A stretch of 64,000 bases of DNA from Sphingomonas immobilis. Lineage in GTDB: Bacteria > Pseudomonadota > Alphaproteobacteria > Sphingomonadales > Sphingomonadaceae. Positions 59,959-64,000 of this stretch are shown piece after piece; position 1 is the first letter of the stretch; each line of letters opens with the position of its first letter. Made by a program: the position numbers and the translations under genes. The notes under the pieces are model-generated. The model saw only the letters and a list, made by a program, of their open reading frames with translations, did not search any database and was not told the DNA's origin. Location: contig NZ_JAUQSZ010000010.1 in NCBI RefSeq assembly GCF_030580995.1, positions 62,001 through 126,000 of the forward strand. The letters run 5' to 3'.

Positions 59959-60624
59959 CTAGCGGATCAAACGCGAAAGCTTGTCCTCGATCCGGTTCAA
60001 CTGGTCCTCTGTGGTCGCAAGGGTATTGGCATTATCCAGGCGTGAGAAGACCGGCATGATGAAAAGGCGGACCTGCCGGCCGACCCACAAGGAGTCCGTC
60101 ATGGATTCGCCCCCCAGCACGAGAATCTGTCGCAGCAGCCAGTGCAAAAGCTCATCCGTTGAGACGTCGTCCGTCCATTTTCGTTCACTGGCACGCGCTG
60201 CGAGCATGCGGCGAAGAACATTCCCGCCCAGCGACCGATTGACGCCGTCGAACAACGCAAGGCTTGGAGCCGACAGTCCTTGCTGAATAATGGCTTTGAG
60301 CCAAGGGTATTCATCCATCGTGTTGATCGTGAGATTGATGACGGCCTCCAGTCTCTCGAGCCAAGTTCCGCTTCCTGCGGCGAGAACGGCGCTGCGCTCC
60401 TGATGGGGTGTCGCCAACTGGGTAAGCATGGCGTGCAGGATTGCGTCTCTCGTGCCGATCTTGCGGTAGATGGTTGTGCGAGGCACGCCTGACAGGGTGA
60501 CGATGTCGTCGATTGTCGTGCGATCGAAGCCGTTGCGTGAGACGCAAACCAACGCCGCATCCGTGACGCGCGTGACGATGTCATCTCCTGATGGGCAGGC
60601 GGGAATTTCCGGAATCTCGTTCAT
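59959..60624 (-). CDS. TetR-family repressor
   Basis: The 221-residue protein has an N-terminal TetR HTH (DAALVCVSRNGFDRTTIDDI, LSGVPRTTIYRKIGTRDAIL) and a helical ligand domain (TINTMDEYPWLKAIIQQGLS). ATG 60624 is chosen because it gives a normal TetR N-terminus, and the upstream frame runs through the divergent promoter. It is divergent from the ferredoxin-P450 operon, with clear palindromes in between, so it likely represses that operon and itself. Confidence 0.9.
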   Translation of the reverse strand: MNEIPEIPACPSGDDIVTRVTDAALVCVSRNGFDRTTIDDIVTLSGVPRTTIYRKIGTRDAILHAMLTQLATPHQERSAVLAAGSGTWLERLEAVINLTINTMDEYPWLKAIIQQGLSAPSLALFDGVNRSLGGNVLRRMLAARASERKWTDDVSTDELLHWLLRQILVLGGESMTDSLWVGRQVRLFIMPVFSRLDNANTLATTEDQLNRIEDKLSRLIR

Positions 60625-60666
60625 GGTTTCGACTCTGCGCAAATCGTTCGAACCGGCAATCGTAAA

Positions 60667-60723
60667 TTTGGTACGAGAATCCGTTTGAATTCCAATTTCT
60701 GGAATAGTACGATAATTTCGTAC
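60667..60723. promoter_or_regulatory. Operators in the tetR-ferredoxin divergent promoter
   Basis: Two palindromes with 6-base arms and 5-base spacers lie side by side: ATTCCA-N5-TGGAAT (60689-60705) and GTACGA-N5-TCGTAC (60707-60723). A further GTACGA half-site (60671-60676), part of TTTGGTACGA, makes a 10-base inverted repeat with TCGTACCAAA (60718-60727). These are the expected form of TetR operators. Confidence 0.6.
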
Positions 60724-60742
60724 CAAAGCGCAAAGGAATCCA

Positions 60743-61060
60743 ATGCCTGCGATCGAAGTGACCACGCGCGATGGCGCCAAGACGCAGCTGAGAGGTGCGT
60801 CCGGACTGAGTGTCATGGAAATGATCCGCGATGCTGGTATCGACGAGCTTCTTGCGCTGTGCGGTGGATGCTGCAGCTGTGCGACCTGTCATGTTTTTGT
60901 CGATCCGGCCTGGTCTGAGCGCGTGGGCGGGCCCGGCATCGACGAGAGCGACCTGCTCGACAGTTCCAGTTCGCGTGGTCCGACGTCGCGGCTTTCCTGC
61001 CAGATAACGGTCGGCCCCGAGCTGGACGGCCTGCAGGTCACAATCGCGCCGGAAGATTGA
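60743..61060 (+). CDS. [2Fe-2S] ferredoxin (putidaredoxin type)
   Basis: The 105-residue ferredoxin has the cluster motif [20 protein letters not shown] (C-x5-C-x2-C) with the fourth Cys in [12 protein letters not shown]. It should pass electrons to the P450 encoded next (25 bases downstream). A ferredoxin reductase gene is not in the window. Its start is divergent from tetR. Confidence 0.93.
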   Translation: MPAIEVTTRDGAKTQLRGASGLSVMEMIRDAGIDELLALCGGCCSCATCHVFVDPAWSERVGGPGIDESDLLDSSSSRGPTSRLSCQITVGPELDGLQVTIAPED

Positions 61061-61085
61061 CGGTTCACGAGAATTTCGGAGAGAG

Positions 61086-62327
61086 ATGATGGGAAATACC
61101 GCGACCAGTCCGCAATGGCCCGCGATGGGCCATATCCCCGATCACGTTCCGGCCGAACTGATAAAGCCCTTCAGCTTCGCCGGCGAACCGGAGATGAGCC
61201 GCTGCCCGTTCTCCGCGACATCGCGCCTACACGAAGGGCCCCGCATTTTCTGGAACCCCGCCAACCCCCAGTTCGGCGGTTCCTGGGTACCGACCCGCGC
61301 CGAGGACATACGCTATGTGCTCAATACGCCCAGCCTGTTCTCCAACAAGGGCGAGGCCGGCTTTTCGGGACTGGTCGGCGAGCAATGGGATTTGATCCCG
61401 TTGGAACTCGACCCGCCCGAGCATGGCAAGTTCCGGCAGCTGCTCAATCCACTTCTGGCGCCCCCTGCGGTTGCGAAACTGACTCCGGGTGTGACGGAAC
61501 GCGCCGTCCGTCTCATTGAGGCGGTTCGTGCAAAGGGCGGGTGCGAATTCATGGATGCCTTTGGCCGGGCATTCCCGATCGGCGTTTTCATGCAGCTCAT
61601 GGGCCTGCCCGAAGAGCATTACGATACTTTCGTCACCTGGGAGTTCGAACTGCTCCACTCCGGCGACATGGCGCGGCGCGTTGCGGCGGCAGTCGCCATT
61701 CGCGATTTCCTGAGAACGCTCGCTTCCGAACGCAGGGCAAATCCCACCGGGGATCTGACAAGCTTTGTCGTCCAGGCGCAAATCGACGGCAAGGACCTGA
61801 GCGACGACGAGGTAATGGGCATCCTCTATCTCCTGTTCGCGGGCGGCCTCGATACCGTTGCAGCATCGCTAGGATTCTTCTTCCGCCACCTCGCCGAAAA
61901 CCCCGAGCAGCAGACGTTTCTTCGCGAGAACCCGGACAGAATCGATAAATCGATCGAGGAAATGCTCCGCCGATTTTCGGTCGTGACGGTCCATCGGATG
62001 TGCAAGGTCGATCTGGAAATGGCAGGCGTTCAGATGAGGGCCGGCGACTGGATCACGATCAACGATTCGCTCGGTAGTCTCGATCCAGCTGAGTTCGACG
62101 AGCCGATGGAGGTCGATCTCGATCGCAAGAACGTGAGACACCTCGCTTTCTCCTTTGGCCCACACTTCTGCATGGGGTCACACCTCGCACGCCGCGAACT
62201 GTCGATTGCGCTTCACGAATGGCTGGCACGCGTTCCGACCTGGCGAATTCGGCCCGGTTCTCCGGTGCAGGTGCATGGTGGCCTGTTCGGCGTCGAGCAT
62301 CTCGAGCTCGAATGGGACGCCGCCTGA
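61086..62327 (+). CDS. Cytochrome P450 (class I, soluble)
   Basis: The 413-residue protein carries the heme loop FSFGPHFCMGSHLARRELSI (Cys ligand), the I-helix LFAGGLDTVAASLGF with AGxDT, and the K-helix IEEMLRRF. It is a bacterial soluble monooxygenase; with the ferredoxin it forms a class I system. The name of the CYP family cannot be set by eye. It is likely to start oxidation of the compound that the TonB receptor imports. Confidence 0.92.
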   Translation: MMGNTATSPQWPAMGHIPDHVPAELIKPFSFAGEPEMSRCPFSATSRLHEGPRIFWNPANPQFGGSWVPTRAEDIRYVLNTPSLFSNKGEAGFSGLVGEQWDLIPLELDPPEHGKFRQLLNPLLAPPAVAKLTPGVTERAVRLIEAVRAKGGCEFMDAFGRAFPIGVFMQLMGLPEEHYDTFVTWEFELLHSGDMARRVAAAVAIRDFLRTLASERRANPTGDLTSFVVQAQIDGKDLSDDEVMGILYLLFAGGLDTVAASLGFFFRHLAENPEQQTFLRENPDRIDKSIEEMLRRFSVVTVHRMCKVDLEMAGVQMRAGDWITINDSLGSLDPAEFDEPMEVDLDRKNVRHLAFSFGPHFCMGSHLARRELSIALHEWLARVPTWRIRPGSPVQVHGGLFGVEHLELEWDAA

Positions 62328-62436
62328 CCACCTACGATATCGAGTGAGCTTGATTGTCGCCGGAGGCGCCTCAAGTGTTTAGATCTGTTTTCCCGTGTGC
62401 GCTGCGTCCACGCGTGCAATGCTAGGCCTGCTGAGT

Positions 62437-64000
62437 ATGACCGAAAGCGCGGACTATATCATTATCGGAGCGGGTTCAGCGGGATGCGTTCTGGCGTCGG
62501 AGCTTTCTAGCAATCCCTCGAACTCGGTGCTCGTTGTCGAAAGCGGGCCGATGGATAGCAGTTTCCTGATCGATATGCCGCGCGGCATCGGGAAATTGCT
62601 CATGCCGGGAAATCCGCACGTCTGGTCCTATGATGTAAGCAAGGGCGGAAATCGCGGAACCGAGGTTTGGGTGAAGGGGCGCGCCATCGGCGGATCGAGC
62701 TCCGTCAACGGCATGATTTATGCTCGGGGCTTCGCTTCGGACTATGATCGCTGGGCCGAACTGGGGTGCACGGGATGGGCGTGGAGTAACATCCTGCCGC
62801 ATTATATTGCGATGGAGGATCATGAACTGGGCGCCTCGGCCGAGCGCGGTGCCGGCGGCCCGCTTCGCCTGACGCGACATCCGCGTGATGCGATAGGCGC
62901 CGAGTTATGCGAAGCCGTCATCGATGCGGCCGCGGAGGCGGGTACGCCGCGCGTTGACGATACGAACGCCTCGCCGGAGGGTGGCATCGGCTATCAATCC
63001 CGCAATATCTGGCGCGGTAGGCGACAAAGTGCTGCCAAGGCTTTTCTGCATCCAGCGATGTCGCGTTCCAACCTCACGGTCTCGCCGGACACCGACGTGC
63101 TGCGCATTGTCTTCGAGGGAAACAAGGCGGTAGCGATCGATGTTCGCGACAAGGCTGGCGAACGCAGGATTGTCGCGAACCGGGAAATCATCGTCTCGGC
63201 CGGCGCAATTCAGACGCCGAAGCTGCTTCAGCTCTCCGGCATCGGCAACGCGAGTATTCTTCGGGGCCTGGGCATCGAAATCGTCCACGATCTGCCGCAG
63301 GTCGGTCAGAACCTTCGCGAGCATTTTTATCTCCAGACCAAATATCGTGTTACCGGCGGCAGCCTGAACCAGGAATTTTCTGGGATGAAACTGCTATGGA
63401 ACGTGCTGCGCTACGCGGTCGCCCATTCAGGGCCGATGACTCACGCGGCACAGGAACTGATCGGCTATATCAAGACCGATCCGGCGCTCGCACGCCCCGA
63501 TTGCCAGATCGGCGTCGGCCTTTACTCGATGGGCAAAGGTCCAAAAGGGTTGGAACTCGATTCCGAGCCGGGGTTCACGATCGGCGGCTATCCAATGCAC
63601 CCGCGGTCGCAGGGCGAAGTCCAGATCGCGTCGTCGGATCCCGATGCCGCGCCGGTCATCATCGCAAACTACCTGGCCGACCCGAAGGATCGCGCGACAG
63701 CGGTCGCCATGGTCCGGTATATCCGCAAGATCATCGCTCAGCCGGCGATTGCTCCAATGATTATCGAAGAGCTCGCGCCCGGCACTGCGGTCGCGACCGA
63801 TGACGCACTTCTAGACTATTATCTGGAAAATGGTGGGACCGCTTTCCATGTCGCGGGTACCTGCCGCATGGGTTCCGATGACGCGGCGGTGGTCGATCCG
63901 AGCGCGCGCGTTCGTGGCGTCTCCGGTCTCCGGGTCGTCGATACGTCGATCTTCCCAGAACTCCCGTCAGGCAACACAAATGCGCCTGCGATGGCCGCAG
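62437..64000 (+). CDS. GMC-family oxidoreductase, cut by the window end
   Basis: The frame from ATG 62437 stays open to base 64000 (about 521 residues). It has the FAD dinucleotide motif YIIIGAGSAGCVLASELSSN, the first GMC signature GRAIGGSSSVNGMIYARG, the second signature SAGAIQTPKLLQLSGIG, the catalytic His in GTAFHVAGTCRMG and the C-terminal VVDTSIFPELPSGNTNAPA. Only the last residues are missing. It oxidises an alcohol, probably the P450 product. Spacing of 109 bases from the P450 gene. Confidence 0.92.
   Translation, partial: MTESADYIIIGAGSAGCVLASELSSNPSNSVLVVESGPMDSSFLIDMPRGIGKLLMPGNPHVWSYDVSKGGNRGTEVWVKGRAIGGSSSVNGMIYARGFASDYDRWAELGCTGWAWSNILPHYIAMEDHELGASAERGAGGPLRLTRHPRDAIGAELCEAVIDAAAEAGTPRVDDTNASPEGGIGYQSRNIWRGRRQSAAKAFLHPAMSRSNLTVSPDTDVLRIVFEGNKAVAIDVRDKAGERRIVANREIIVSAGAIQTPKLLQLSGIGNASILRGLGIEIVHDLPQVGQNLREHFYLQTKYRVTGGSLNQEFSGMKLLWNVLRYAVAHSGPMTHAAQELIGYIKTDPALARPDCQIGVGLYSMGKGPKGLELDSEPGFTIGGYPMHPRSQGEVQIASSDPDAAPVIIANYLADPKDRATAVAMVRYIRKIIAQPAIAPMIIEELAPGTAVATDDALLDYYLENGGTAFHVAGTCRMGSDDAAVVDPSARVRGVSGLRVVDTSIFPELPSGNTNAPAMAA

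Overview
The window looks like a chromosome segment of a high-GC alphaproteobacterium of the Sphingomonadaceae (Sphingomonas, Sphingobium or Novosphingobium type). The reasons are the dense GC-rich coding, the lasso precursors ending in SDD/ADD like sphingonodins and sphingopyxin, the luxI-phyH pair, and a trb-type integrative conjugative element (ICE) with DUF736, DUF2958 and DUF2285 proteins. No tRNA, rRNA, CRISPR array or integrase was found.

Region 1 (1-7.5 kb, minus strand) is the mating-pair operon of the ICE: a ribbon-helix-helix gene, trbB, trbC, trbD, trbE, trbJ and the 5' end of trbL, preceded by the coupling protein traG. Region 2 (7.6-20.3 kb) is a defence island dropped between traG and the rest of the ICE. 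It holds a nucleotidyltransferase-HEPN protein, a two-gene operon of a double-GHKL histidine-kinase-like ATPase and a large atypical receiver protein, a complete sspABCD-type single-strand DNA phosphorothioation set, and a divergent protein with a restriction-enzyme head domain and a GIY-YIG/T5orf172-like nuclease domain. The usual SspE partner is not present, so the flanking genes are candidate effectors of a new Ssp arrangement.

Region 3 (20.3-38 kb) is the rest of the ICE backbone and its small cargo: two SRAP proteins in tandem (the second lacks the catalytic Cys2), a small thermonuclease, the DUF3363 relaxase with a candidate oriT inverted repeat upstream, a lytic transglycosylase, a TraF-like S26 peptidase, an AlpA-like excisionase/HTH, DUF736, RidA, pentapeptide-repeat and DUF2256 proteins, a ParB-like protein, DUF2958, ArdC, a cluster of GC hairpins, and a DUF2285 regulator broken by a one-base frameshift in a G5 run.

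Region 4 (38-50.6 kb) joins quorum sensing to a lasso peptide system: luxR, luxI, phyH, gntR, two lasso precursor genes, a fused B protein, a C protein, and on the opposite strand a lasso isopeptidase, a TonB receptor with an STN domain, FecR and an ECF sigma factor. The same TATA-rich palindromic promoter element stands before luxR and before each precursor gene, which suggests co-regulation. Region 5 (50.6-53.2 kb) holds two covarying copies of an 82-nt structured RNA-like element, a radC gene and three small genes. Region 6 (53.2-64 kb) is a catabolic cluster: TonB receptor, DUF1214 protein, amidohydrolase-type decarboxylase, MFS transporter, TetR regulator with clear operators, [2Fe-2S] ferredoxin, cytochrome P450 and a GMC oxidoreductase cut by the window end. 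Its substrate is not known.
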